The notes under the pieces were generated by a model. It searched no databases and was not told the origin of the DNA. It saw nothing but the letters and a program-made list of their open reading frames with translations. The position numbers and the translations under genes are program-made. A stretch of 64,000 bases of DNA from contig CAMEZQ010000004.1 of NCBI GenBank assembly GCA_945947915.1, positions 1-64,000 of the forward strand, in the 5' to 3' direction. Shown here one piece after another: positions 51,099 to 59,348 of this stretch; within the stretch, counting starts at the first letter, position 1, and every line of letters starts with the position of its first letter. Source of the stretch: an uncultured Clostridia bacterium (GTDB lineage: Bacteria > Bacillota > Clostridia > Oscillospirales > Butyricicoccaceae).

Positions 51099-52313
51099 AT
51101 GCAGTATTCCAAGAAAGTGGAGCCCCTCTTCAAAAGCGGAAGAGAATCGGGCATAGACAAGCTCAGCGATCCGGAACTGATCAAGCTGTCCATCGGCAAC
51201 CCGCCCAACGAGGGATTTGCCGTGGAGCGCATCCGGGCCATTTCCGAACGGCTGCTGCGGGAGGATCCCTATTCCATGCTCAGCTATTCCTCGGCGGCCG
51301 GCCGCGCCGACCTCAAGGCGGCCATCAAGGCCTTTATGAACCGCCGCTTCCCCGTGATCGGCGATGACGATGAGATCACCATTACCACCGGCGGCCAGCA
51401 GGCCATCGCGCTGGCGGCCCAGCTTTTCTGCAATGACGGCGATACCGTGCTGGTAGAAATGCCCACGTTCATGGCGGCGCTGGACACACTGCGCGCCCAG
51501 GGCGCTCAGCTGGTGGGCGTGCGTATGGAGGAGGACGGCATCGACCTGGTCGATCTGGAAGCCAAAATGCGTCTGCAGCCCAAGCCCAAGCTGCTTTACC
51601 TGATCTCCGATTTTCACAACCCCATGGGCGTCTGCCTGCCGGAATACAAGCGCAGAGTCATCTGCGAGCTGGCCTATAAATACGGTATCCCCGTGCTGGA
51701 GGACAACCCCTATTACGAGCTTCGGTACGACGGCGAGTTTATCCCCTTCGTCAAGTGCTTTGACACCTACGGCATGGTGGCGCTGACCTCCAGCATGTCC
51801 AAGATCGTGGCTCCCGGCATGCGCGTCGGCTTCGTGGCCGCGCCGGGCAAGATGGGCGAGGGCTTTGCCTTGCTCAAATCGGCCGATGACCTGCATGTTT
51901 CCACCTGGCCTCAGCGGATCTGCTGCACACTGCTGGAGGAGGGCCTGGAGCAGGAGCTGGAAGACCTGCGCGCCCTTTACGGCCATCGGGGCCGGCTGAT
52001 GTATGAGCAGCTGCGGGCCCGCTGCCATCCCGTCGTGCGGCTGACCAAGCCCCAGGGCGGCATGTTTATCTGGGTAACGCTGCCGGCTTCCTGCCGGAAT
52101 ATCGATGCGTTTATCGACGAGCTGGCACAGAACCGGGTGGTGGTCGTGCCGGGTAAGGACTTTTACTGCGACCAGGAGGCGAGCACCAACAGCTTCCGCG
52201 TCAGCTATTCTCTGGCCTCCGACGAGCAGATCGAGAAGGCGGCCCGCATCATCGGCGAGCTGACCTACAAGTATATCCCCGGTCCCCGGCGTCCGGGCAG
52301 CGCCAGGGACTGA
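51099..52313 (+). CDS. PLP-dependent aminotransferase, class I fold type (2-aminoadipate/LysN-like)
   Basis: 404 residues. The PLP lysine is in TSSMSKIVAPGMRVGFV (about 237-253); other marks are YSSAAGRADLKAAIKAF, TTGGQQAIALAAQ and YLISDFHNPMG. This group takes in LysN, kynurenine and branched/aromatic aminotransferases and the MocR-type domain, here without a GntR part. The ATG at 51099 follows AAAGGAG; an upstream in-frame ATG at 51075 has no site. Downstream is an acetyltransferase remnant. Confidence 0.9.
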   Translation: MQYSKKVEPLFKSGRESGIDKLSDPELIKLSIGNPPNEGFAVERIRAISERLLREDPYSMLSYSSAAGRADLKAAIKAFMNRRFPVIGDDDEITITTGGQQAIALAAQLFCNDGDTVLVEMPTFMAALDTLRAQGAQLVGVRMEEDGIDLVDLEAKMRLQPKPKLLYLISDFHNPMGVCLPEYKRRVICELAYKYGIPVLEDNPYYELRYDGEFIPFVKCFDTYGMVALTSSMSKIVAPGMRVGFVAAPGKMGEGFALLKSADDLHVSTWPQRICCTLLEEGLEQELEDLRALYGHRGRLMYEQLRARCHPVVRLTKPQGGMFIWVTLPASCRNIDAFIDELAQNRVVVVPGKDFYCDQEASTNSFRVSYSLASDEQIEKAARIIGELTYKYIPGPRRPGSARD

Positions 52314-52318
52314 AGCCT

Positions 52319-52474
52319 ATGGCGGTAAGGGTCCGGAAAATGGAACGGGCCGATCTGGCGGCCTGCGCCGGTATCACCCTGTCTACCAACAGATACGCGG
52401 CCGCGCCGGCTTTTTACAGAAAGCACGGCTTTGTCGACTGCGGCCACGTTTTGTTCATGGCCAGGGAGCTGTAA
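52319..52474 (+). pseudogene. GNAT acetyltransferase remnant, internally deleted
   Basis: A 51-codon frame joins a GNAT-type start (VRVRKMERADLAACAGI) directly to a GNAT-type end (NRYAAAPAFYRKHGFVDCG then HVLFMARE). The central acetyl-CoA-binding beta strand and the Q/RxxGxG/A loop are missing, about 80-90 codons by family length. The reading frame is intact across the join. It lies five bases after the aminotransferase stop and before the terminator, so it is still transcribed. It may be a dead gene or, less likely, a tiny functional peptide. Confidence 0.75.
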
Positions 52475-52504
52475 GGCGTCCGCAGAACAGATATGCAAAC
52501 AGGA

Positions 52505-52545
52505 AAAGAGCATCCGTATTTGATCGTACGGATGCTCTTTTTGGC
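52505..52545. terminator. Bidirectional terminator between the aminotransferase and gntR
   Basis: Fourteen-bp perfect stem AAAGAGCATCCGTA / TACGGATGCTCTTT with 8-nt loop, T-rich on the right and A-rich on the left. Confidence 0.9.
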
Positions 52546-52558
52546 ATACAGGGAGAAA

Positions 52559-53293
52559 TCAGATGGAACTGAGCTGCAGCTCCACTTCAAAGGAATACTG
52601 GGTGTATTCATAAGTCAGGTGCATATATTCCACCAGCTCGCCCGATGAAGAATAGGCGCGGCGGACGATGGAGAGCACCGGCCAGCCCTCACGGATATGC
52701 AGCGTTTCGGCAACTTTGGGCCCGGCGGCATCGGCGCGGATGATCTGCCGGCCCTTGCCAAGGCTCATGTTCCATTTCTGTTCATACAGCTGATAAATGG
52801 TGTGGGTCTCCACGTCGGCTTTGGTGAGCTGTTCGCCGTATTTGAGGGGCAGCCAGAGCTCGGCATAGGCGGTGGGTGTTTTTTCCATTTCATGCACGCG
52901 CTCGATATGGAGGCAGCGGGGTCCCAGGCCGCGGCGCAGTTCACTGTCAAAATGGGCGGGTGTGTCGACGATCTCAAAAGTCAGGACATGCACCCTGGCC
53001 GAAAGGTGGCTTTGGGAAATAATATTTTCAACGCCGGTCAGACGGGTCAGATTGTCCTGCAGGACCGTGCGTTTAACGAAGGTGCCCTTGCCCTGCGCCA
53101 CATCCAGCAGTCCCTGCTGGGTCAGAAGGGAAATGGCTTTTCGTATGGTGATCAGGCTGACACCGAAACGCTCGGCCAGATAGGCGTGGGTGCCGATGTT
53201 GCCGTCCGGCCCATATTTTCTGGCCAGAATCTCTTCCCTGAGCTGTTCAGCGATCTGCTCGTACATGGGGACGCTGGAGTTTTTATTGATCAA
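52559..53293 (-). CDS. GntR family regulator, HutC subfamily (TTG start)
   Basis: 244 residues. Winged helix at about 10-72 ([48 protein letters not shown]) and a UTRA effector-binding domain (about 95-240) that places it in the HutC group, whose ligands are often amino-acid or amine metabolites. TTG start seven bases after AGGTGG. It is the last of ten same-strand genes and has a local promoter with an inverted repeat, so it likely controls the cluster and itself. Confidence 0.9.
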   Translation of the reverse strand: MINKNSSVPMYEQIAEQLREEILARKYGPDGNIGTHAYLAERFGVSLITIRKAISLLTQQGLLDVAQGKGTFVKRTVLQDNLTRLTGVENIISQSHLSARVHVLTFEIVDTPAHFDSELRRGLGPRCLHIERVHEMEKTPTAYAELWLPLKYGEQLTKADVETHTIYQLYEQKWNMSLGKGRQIIRADAAGPKVAETLHIREGWPVLSIVRRAYSSSGELVEYMHLTYEYTQYSFEVELQLSSI

Positions 53294-53310
53294 ATTTTAC
53301 CACCTCACTT

Positions 53311-53343
53311 TGCCAGATTAAACAGTTTGGCAGAAAAAGTCAA
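53311..53343 (-). promoter_or_regulatory. gntR promoter with inverted repeat
   Basis: On the minus strand TTGACT (53338-53343), 17 bp, TAATCT (53315-53320). TGCCA-N12-TGGCA (53311-53332) overlaps the -10 and spacer. The -35 overlaps the stop codon of the upstream aminotransferase, so this is an internal promoter of the cluster. Confidence 0.5.
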
Positions 53344-54563
53344 GCCAGAGATGCCAGAACATCCTCCAGGATGGCGGCCATTTCATCCATCTGCCGGGCT
53401 GTGACGGTAAACGGCGGCTTGAGCATGAAGCCGTTGTGTCCGGCCGGAGATACGAAAAGACGGCGGGCCTGCAGGCCGTCGAGCACCTTCCGCTGGGTTT
53501 CGGCATCGCGCAGCTCGACGGCAGCCGCCAGCCCGATATGGCGCACGGCGGCCACGGCCGGATATTTGCGGCAGAGGCCATCCAGCGCCTCCGCCATCTG
53601 CCGGCCGCGCTGGCCGATCTGCTCCAGCAGGCCGTTTTCCAAAAGCTCTTCAAAAACGGCGCAGGCCGCCGTGCAGGCCAGAGCATCATCGCCGGCGCCT
53701 CCGGTGAGGGCGTGGATATAGCGGGGGTCGGGTGTGCGCCTGGTCAGAAGGGCGCTGATGTGCAGGCCGTTGCCCAGCGATTTGCCCAAAAGCAGCATAT
53801 CGGGGTCGAGCCCTTCGGCCGGATAGCGGTAGAGCTGTCCTGTGCGGCCCATGCCGCTCTGGATTTCGTCCAGAATGAAGAGGGCGCCGTGGGCGTGCGT
53901 CCAGTCCTGCAGGGCTTTCAGATAGCCTGCCGGGGGCAGAATAACGCCGCCGCCCTGGTAGGCTTCCACGATAACGGCGCCGATGTCGCCCGCCGATTCA
54001 TGCCGGATCTTTTCTTCCAGGAAACGCAGGCAGAAAAATTCTCCCGGGCGGCATTGTTTTTCAAAAGGACAGTGGGCGCAGTCGGGATAAGGGGCAAAGA
54101 CAACGCCGGGGGCGATGGGGCCGTAATCGGTCTTGCGCTTGGGGAGGCCCGACATGGATGCGCTGAGATAGGTACGGCCGTGGATGCTGTTCCAGAAAGA
54201 CAGGATCTCGCTTTTGCCGGTCAGCTTGAGCGCCATGCGGACAGCCCATTCGGTGGCCTCCGAGCCGGAGGCGGTTAGATGGATGGCGGAAAAAGCGTGA
54301 CCTGTGGTGTCTGTCAGAAAGGCCATGAGCTTTTCTTTGTCGGGACCGTAGCCGGCTTTATTGGAGGTCAGCCCCTGCAGGCGGCCGGTCATGCGCTCGA
54401 TGAAGTGGCGGTTGTTCTGGCCCAGTGTGACGCAGATCTCGTTGAAATCCAGATAAACGCTGCCGTCGCTGCCGAATAGGGCGGCGCCCTGCCCGCCGAT
54501 GATCTCACGTTTTTTGGTGTGCTGGACCGGCTGGAGGATATCGTAAGTTTCCATATGTTCCAT
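53340..54563 (-). CDS. Class III aminotransferase
   Basis: 407 residues. ASGSEATEWAVRMALKLTG, FILDEIQSGMGRTG and the lysine in LLLGKSLGNGLHISALL are the marks of this family (ornithine, GABA and other omega-amino acid aminotransferases). A Cys-rich insert CAHCPFEKQCRPGEFFC is seen near residue 160, uncommon in the family and perhaps a metal site. It lies between a creatininase-family gene and gntR, so it may transaminate an amine freed by the hydrolases. AAGGAG nine bases before ATG. Confidence 0.9.
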   Translation of the reverse strand: MEHMETYDILQPVQHTKKREIIGGQGAALFGSDGSVYLDFNEICVTLGQNNRHFIERMTGRLQGLTSNKAGYGPDKEKLMAFLTDTTGHAFSAIHLTASGSEATEWAVRMALKLTGKSEILSFWNSIHGRTYLSASMSGLPKRKTDYGPIAPGVVFAPYPDCAHCPFEKQCRPGEFFCLRFLEEKIRHESAGDIGAVIVEAYQGGGVILPPAGYLKALQDWTHAHGALFILDEIQSGMGRTGQLYRYPAEGLDPDMLLLGKSLGNGLHISALLTRRTPDPRYIHALTGGAGDDALACTAACAVFEELLENGLLEQIGQRGRQMAEALDGLCRKYPAVAAVRHIGLAAAVELRDAETQRKVLDGLQARRLFVSPAGHNGFMLKPPFTVTARQMDEMAAILEDVLASLA

Positions 54564-54593
54564 AATGCTTTGCTCCTTGGAAAGATTCAGGTG

Positions 54594-55352
54594 TTATTCC
54601 GTGTAATCACAGGGATCCCATGGGATAAAGTCAGCCAGAAAGGCCTCCAGATCGGCGATCTGGGCTTCCAGCAGCGCGCGGCCCTTTTCGGCCGTGGCCA
54701 GCGTGCTGTTGCCGTTGATGCCGTGCGGCGTACACATCCGGTTGGGAAAATAGATCTTTTCCACACCGCCGGCTCCGGTATGCGGGAAAACGGCCGAGTA
54801 TTCCTCGACGGCTTTGTCCATATGCACAAGGTCGGGACGGAGAAAGCGCATGACTGAGGTCTCGGCTTCGTCGCCGTGGCCGCCGCGCTTCTGGCCGCAG
54901 ATGGCTTCTTCGGTCTCCCTGCCCAGACCGGCGCAGTTGGACACGGCCACTTTGACGCCGTATTCGGTGTTCATGGTCATAGACAGCAGCTTGAGAGGCA
55001 CATGGGTCGATACGCCGTCGTCGATGATGAGGAATTTTTTGACGCCGAAGCGGACAAAGCTGAGCAGAATGTCTTTGATATAGTCATAAAAATGCTGGTA
55101 TTCAATATTGACCGAGCCTTTCCAATGGAGAAAATTGGGAAAATAGGCGTAGGGGACGGTGGGCAGGGTCAGTACGTCGCAGCGGCGGGTGATCTCTTTG
55201 GCCTGGTGATCGGCCACCATGTAATCGGTGCCCATGGGCAGATGATCGCCGTGCTCCTTGGAGCCGCCGCCGATGGGCAGTACGATGACGGTCTTTTCGT
55301 TGATCAGGGCGCGGCACTGTTCGTAGGTCAGTTCAGAAATGAAATATCCCAT
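54594..55352 (-). CDS. Creatininase family protein, divergent member
   Basis: 252 residues. The first metal motif is intact (GGGSKEHGDHLPMGTD, about 28-43) and so is GGHGDEAETS (about 158-167), but the NGHGGN stretch of ordinary members, present in the copy at 49930, is replaced here by IDDGVSTH. This points to altered substrate binding. It lies between oppF and a class III aminotransferase within the cluster. AAAGGAG six bases before the ATG. Function of the subgroup is unknown; a C-N hydrolase is the best guess. Confidence 0.85.
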   Translation of the reverse strand: MGYFISELTYEQCRALINEKTVIVLPIGGGSKEHGDHLPMGTDYMVADHQAKEITRRCDVLTLPTVPYAYFPNFLHWKGSVNIEYQHFYDYIKDILLSFVRFGVKKFLIIDDGVSTHVPLKLLSMTMNTEYGVKVAVSNCAGLGRETEEAICGQKRGGHGDEAETSVMRFLRPDLVHMDKAVEEYSAVFPHTGAGGVEKIYFPNRMCTPHGINGNSTLATAEKGRALLEAQIADLEAFLADFIPWDPCDYTE

Positions 55353-55386
55353 AAATAACTCCTTTGTGTCGGTTTAAAAGGGCGGT

Positions 55387-56352
55387 TCAGCCATTCAGTT
55401 CCTCGGCACGGTGGCAGGCCACCAGGTGGCCGGGTTCCAGCTCACGCAGGGAAGGGGACGTCTGCCGGCACTGCGCAGCGGCGTGGGGACAGCGGGAGGA
55501 GAATCTGCAGCCGGGCGGCGGATCCATGGGGCTGGGGATCTCGCCCTCCAGCCGGATGCGTTTTCCGCTCTGGCGGCGTCCGACGGCGGGAATGGCCGAG
55601 AAGAGCGCCTGCGTATAGGGGTGCATGGGCCGGTCGTAGAGGGGATCGGTATCGGAGACCTCCACCAGCGTACCCAGGTACATGACGCCGATGCGGTCGG
55701 AGATGTGGCGCACCATGGACAGGTCGTGGGAGATGAACAGATAGGTCAGACCGAGGTCCCGCTGCAGGTCGATCATCAGGTTGACGACCTGCGCCTGGAT
55801 GGAAACGTCCAGGGCAGCGATGGGCTCGTCGCAGACGATAAAGGACGGTTCCATAGCCAGGGCACGGGCGATGCCGACACGCTGACGCTGTCCGCCGGAG
55901 AGCTCGTGGGGAAAACGGGAGGCGAAGTCAGCCGTCAGACCGACCTTGAAAAGCAGCTCGGCCACCCGCTGGTCCCGGGCGCGGGGCGGCAGGTCGAAGT
56001 GGACGCGCATACCCTCCTGAATGATGGTTCCGATGGTCATGCGGGGGTCGAGGCAGGAATAGGGATCCTGAAAGATCATCTGGTTTTCCCGTTTGAACTG
56101 CTTCAGCTCGGCACGGGTCAGCTGACAGGTCTCCCGGCCTTTCCAGAGAATAGAGCCGGCCGTTTTGGGATAGACACCCAGCAGAGTGCGTCCGCATGTG
56201 GTTTTCCCGCAGCCCGATTCGCCCACCAGTGAAAATGTTTCGCCCTGGCGGATACGGAATGAAACACCGTCGACGGCTTTCACGATGCCGTTCTTTTTGG
56301 CGGGAAAATACCGGCAGAGATCGTTGACTTCAAAAAGATACGGTTCAGTCAC
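55387..56352 (-). CDS. oppF: Oligopeptide ABC transporter ATP-binding protein OppF (GTG start)
   Basis: 321 residues. Walker [10 protein letters not shown], signature LSGGQRQRVGIARAL, Walker B FIVCDEPIAALD, and the C-terminal oligopeptide HPY region with GCRFSSRCPHAAAQCRQ. With OppD it powers peptide import. GTG at 56352 is eight bases after GGAGG; an earlier GTG three codons upstream touches the ribosome site. It overlaps oppD by 8 bp. Confidence 0.93.
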   Translation of the reverse strand: MTEPYLFEVNDLCRYFPAKKNGIVKAVDGVSFRIRQGETFSLVGESGCGKTTCGRTLLGVYPKTAGSILWKGRETCQLTRAELKQFKRENQMIFQDPYSCLDPRMTIGTIIQEGMRVHFDLPPRARDQRVAELLFKVGLTADFASRFPHELSGGQRQRVGIARALAMEPSFIVCDEPIAALDVSIQAQVVNLMIDLQRDLGLTYLFISHDLSMVRHISDRIGVMYLGTLVEVSDTDPLYDRPMHPYTQALFSAIPAVGRRQSGKRIRLEGEIPSPMDPPPGCRFSSRCPHAAAQCRQTSPSLRELEPGHLVACHRAEELNG

Positions 56353-57370
56353 GGTTGACACCTCCTATGCCGCGGGGGATCTCCACCCGGGGCGCGTTGG
56401 GATGAAGCAGCCAGCAGGCGGCGCCGTGGGTATCCGACAGGACGGTTTCGGCGGGGGGCTGCTTTTTACAGATGGGCATACAGTATTCGCAGCGGGCGGC
56501 AAAGGGACAGTGCTCCAGAGGAAGAAGCAGGTCGGGCGGCGTGCCGTGCAGGGAATACAGACGGCTCTTGCGGTCGGGCGCCATGCCGGGAATGGAACGC
56601 AGCAGGGCCCAGGTGTAGGGATGGCGGGGATTTTGGAAGATCTCCTCCACCGTGCCCCGTTCAACGATCCTGCCGGCGTACATGACCTGCACCCGGTCGG
56701 CAAAGTCGGAGACGATGCCGAGGTCATGGGTGACCAGAATGATGGACATCCCCAGCCGGTCCTTGAGACCGCGCAGCAGGTCGAGGAGCTGTGCCTGGAT
56801 GGTGACGTCCAGGGCTGTGGTCGGCTCGTCGGCAATAAGCAGGGAGGGGTCCATGGCCAGCGCAATGGCGATCATGGCCCGCTGGCGCATGCCGCCGGAA
56901 AGCTGATGGGGATAGTTGCGCAGGCGTTCATGGGGATTGGGGATCTCCACCATGCGAAGCAGCTCCTCGGCCCGCCGGAGGGCGTCTGCGCGGGAGACGC
57001 GGGCGTGGGTGCGGATGTTTTCGGTGATCTGCGCGCCCACCGTCATGGTGGGGTTGAGGGAGGTCATGGAATCCTGAAAGATCATGGAAATTTCAGAGCC
57101 GCGGATCTGGCTCAGGCGTTTTTTATCCATGGCCAGGATATCCTCACCTTTGTAATAAATATGGGAACCGGGCTGGATAACGCCGGTGGTGCGTCCCAGA
57201 AGGCGCATGATGCTTTTGGAAGTCACCGTTTTCCCGCAGCCCGATTCGCCCACCAGGGCCAGGGTTTCCCGGGCGTCTACATGAAAGGAAACGTCCCGGA
57301 CAGCCCGCACTTCGCCAGCGTAGGACAGAAAGGAAACACTGAGGTTTTCGACTTTTAACAGTTCAGACAT
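56345..57370 (-). CDS. oppD: Oligopeptide ABC transporter ATP-binding protein OppD
   Basis: 341 residues. Walker [14 protein letters not shown], signature [15 protein letters not shown], Walker [14 protein letters not shown]-terminal HPY region with [17 protein letters not shown] at 57370 follows AGGTGATTCC. Starts four bases after the oppC stop. Confidence 0.93.
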   Translation of the reverse strand: MSELLKVENLSVSFLSYAGEVRAVRDVSFHVDARETLALVGESGCGKTVTSKSIMRLLGRTTGVIQPGSHIYYKGEDILAMDKKRLSQIRGSEISMIFQDSMTSLNPTMTVGAQITENIRTHARVSRADALRRAEELLRMVEIPNPHERLRNYPHQLSGGMRQRAMIAIALAMDPSLLIADEPTTALDVTIQAQLLDLLRGLKDRLGMSIILVTHDLGIVSDFADRVQVMYAGRIVERGTVEEIFQNPRHPYTWALLRSIPGMAPDRKSRLYSLHGTPPDLLLPLEHCPFAARCEYCMPICKKQPPAETVLSDTHGAACWLLHPNAPRVEIPRGIGGVNRD

Positions 57371-57374
57371 GGAA

Positions 57375-58322
57375 TCACCTCCGGAGCTTGGGATCGAGGG
57401 CATCCCGCAGGCCGTCGCCCATCAGCGTGAAGCAAAGCATGGTGAGCGCGATGAAGAGGGATGGAAACAGCATCATGTACGGGTAGAAGAGCAGATTGGC
57501 CTGGCCGGCCGAGGCCAAAGCGCCCCAGCTCGTATTGGGCGGCTGGACGCCGAGGCCGACGTAGCTGAGAAAAGCCTCACTGAAAATAAAGCCGGGCACG
57601 CGGAAGGTGATATTGACGATAATGAGGCTGAGCGTGTTGGGGATCATGTGCCGCAAAACGATCTGCAGCGGCGGCACGCCCATGACGCGGGCGGCCATGA
57701 CATATTCCGACCGGCTGATCTGCAGCATCTGAGAGCGGACCAGGCGGGCTACGGGACACCAGCCGGTAATGGTCATGGCCAGAAGCAGGGTGGGGATGCT
57801 GCTGCTGTCCAGAATGATCGACATCATGATGATGACCAGCAGGTTGGGCACCGAGCTGAGGATCTCGACGATGCGCATCATCAGCATATCGACCCATCCG
57901 CCGAAATAGGCGGCGATGCCGCCGTAGACGCAGCCGACGGCGGCCACGATCAGAGCGCCCAGCACGCCGATGGCGATGGAGACCCGGCCGCCCTGCCAGA
58001 CGCGGGTGAACAGGTCGCGGCCCAGGTCGTCGGTGCCGAACCAGTGGTCCGCGGAGGGCCACTGCTTGCGGACCTTGAGATCCTGCTTGGCATAGTCATA
58101 GGGGCTGAGCATGGGTACGGCGATGGTCATGATGGTGATCAGAAGAAGCAGGAAAAAGGCGGCCACCGCCAGCTTGTTCTGACGGAAGCGGCGAAGCGCG
58201 TCGCCCCAATAGGTGACGGGACGGCGGGCAAAGCGCTCGCTCTGGGCGGTATCGGCGCCGACGATCTCAAAATCGCCCGGCGCGAAGGCGTCAGAAGGGG
58301 GATTCTTTTTGATTTGGGACAC
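57375..58322 (-). CDS. oppC: Oligopeptide ABC transporter permease OppC (GTG start)
   Basis: 315 residues, about six membrane helices with the inner-loop EAA motif around MVMAARVMGVPPLQIVLRHM. The N-terminal cytoplasmic extension and the GTDDLGRDLFTRVWQGGRVS stretch are typical of OppC/DppC. GTG start after GGAGG. Confidence 0.93.
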   Translation of the reverse strand: MSQIKKNPPSDAFAPGDFEIVGADTAQSERFARRPVTYWGDALRRFRQNKLAVAAFFLLLLITIMTIAVPMLSPYDYAKQDLKVRKQWPSADHWFGTDDLGRDLFTRVWQGGRVSIAIGVLGALIVAAVGCVYGGIAAYFGGWVDMLMMRIVEILSSVPNLLVIIMMSIILDSSSIPTLLLAMTITGWCPVARLVRSQMLQISRSEYVMAARVMGVPPLQIVLRHMIPNTLSLIIVNITFRVPGFIFSEAFLSYVGLGVQPPNTSWGALASAGQANLLFYPYMMLFPSLFIALTMLCFTLMGDGLRDALDPKLRR

Positions 58323-58337
58323 TGTGCGACACCTCCT

Positions 58338-59267
58338 TTAACGGTCGTTGGAATAGCGGATGCGGGGATCGGTCAAAGCCATGAGGATATCGCAGAGCAG
58401 CATGGCCAGAATGTAAATGCCCGTGAAGATGATATTCAGCCCCAGGACCACCGAATAGTCGCGGTCGTTGATGGCACTGATGAAATACTTGCCCAGACCG
58501 GGAATGGCGAAGATCGACTCGATGATGAAGGAGCCGGAAAAGATGCCGGCGATGCTGGAGCAGATCATGGTGATGCAGGGCAGGAAGGAATTGCGGAAGA
58601 TGTGGCGGGTGACGATGCGGAACTGGCTGACCCCCTTGGCCTCGGCGGTCAGGATATAATCCTGATTGACTGTGTCCAGCACACTGGAGCGCATGTATCT
58701 GGCGTAGGTGGCCACCGGGCCGACACACATACAGAGCACCGGCAGGACGATATGCTTTGCCTGTCCCCAGCCGGTGGTGGGAAAAATGGGCCAGGTGACA
58801 GTGAGGAGATACTGGAGCACGGCCGCCGTGACAAAGGTGGGAATGGTGGTGCCCAGAATGGCGATCACCATAATGAGCTTGTCAGGCCATTTGTTGCGGT
58901 TGAGGGCGGCCAGAATGCCGCACAGAATGCCGATGGTAAAGCCGATGGCCAGGGACAGTCCGCCGATGACGCCCGAAACGGGGGCGTAATTGCGGACGAT
59001 GTCGATGACCTTGCGGCCGGGATAGCGCAGGGATTCGCCCAGATTTCCGCAGAGGCAGGCTTTGATGAAGCGGACGTACTGGACGCCCAGCGGCTGATCA
59101 AAGCCGTACCGGGCCAGATAGACGGTACGGGTCTCTTCGGGCAGGTCCTGCACCATGGCGGTGATGGGATCGCCGGGAATGGAGTGGACCAGAAAGAAGG
59201 TGATGGTCACCACGATGAAGAGCACCACCAGCATATAGCCCAGACGTTTGAGAGTAAATTTGAGCAT
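58338..59267 (-). CDS. oppB: Oligopeptide ABC transporter permease OppB
   Basis: 309 residues, about six membrane helices; start LKFTLKRLGYMLVVLFIVVT, IPGDPI and the EAA-like LTAEAKGVSQFRIVTRHIF are typical of OppB/DppB. AGGAGGATC precedes ATG at 59267; the frame extends 19 codons upstream without a site. Confidence 0.93.
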   Translation of the reverse strand: MLKFTLKRLGYMLVVLFIVVTITFFLVHSIPGDPITAMVQDLPEETRTVYLARYGFDQPLGVQYVRFIKACLCGNLGESLRYPGRKVIDIVRNYAPVSGVIGGLSLAIGFTIGILCGILAALNRNKWPDKLIMVIAILGTTIPTFVTAAVLQYLLTVTWPIFPTTGWGQAKHIVLPVLCMCVGPVATYARYMRSSVLDTVNQDYILTAEAKGVSQFRIVTRHIFRNSFLPCITMICSSIAGIFSGSFIIESIFAIPGLGKYFISAINDRDYSVVLGLNIIFTGIYILAMLLCDILMALTDPRIRYSNDR

Positions 59268-59348
59268 GACAGATCCTCCTGAATACAGGTGCGGGGGGTG
59301 GATAGAAAGCGGCGGGGGCCACACGGCCCCCGCCTTTTGAACGACGGC

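Noticed and set aside
50785-51156. 123-codon frame running through the 132-bp repeat, giving a 44-residue repeated peptide
   Set aside because: The frame stays open because the unit length is a multiple of three, but the base differences between copies all change amino acids and the frame overlaps the true start of the aminotransferase gene. No ribosome site was seen.
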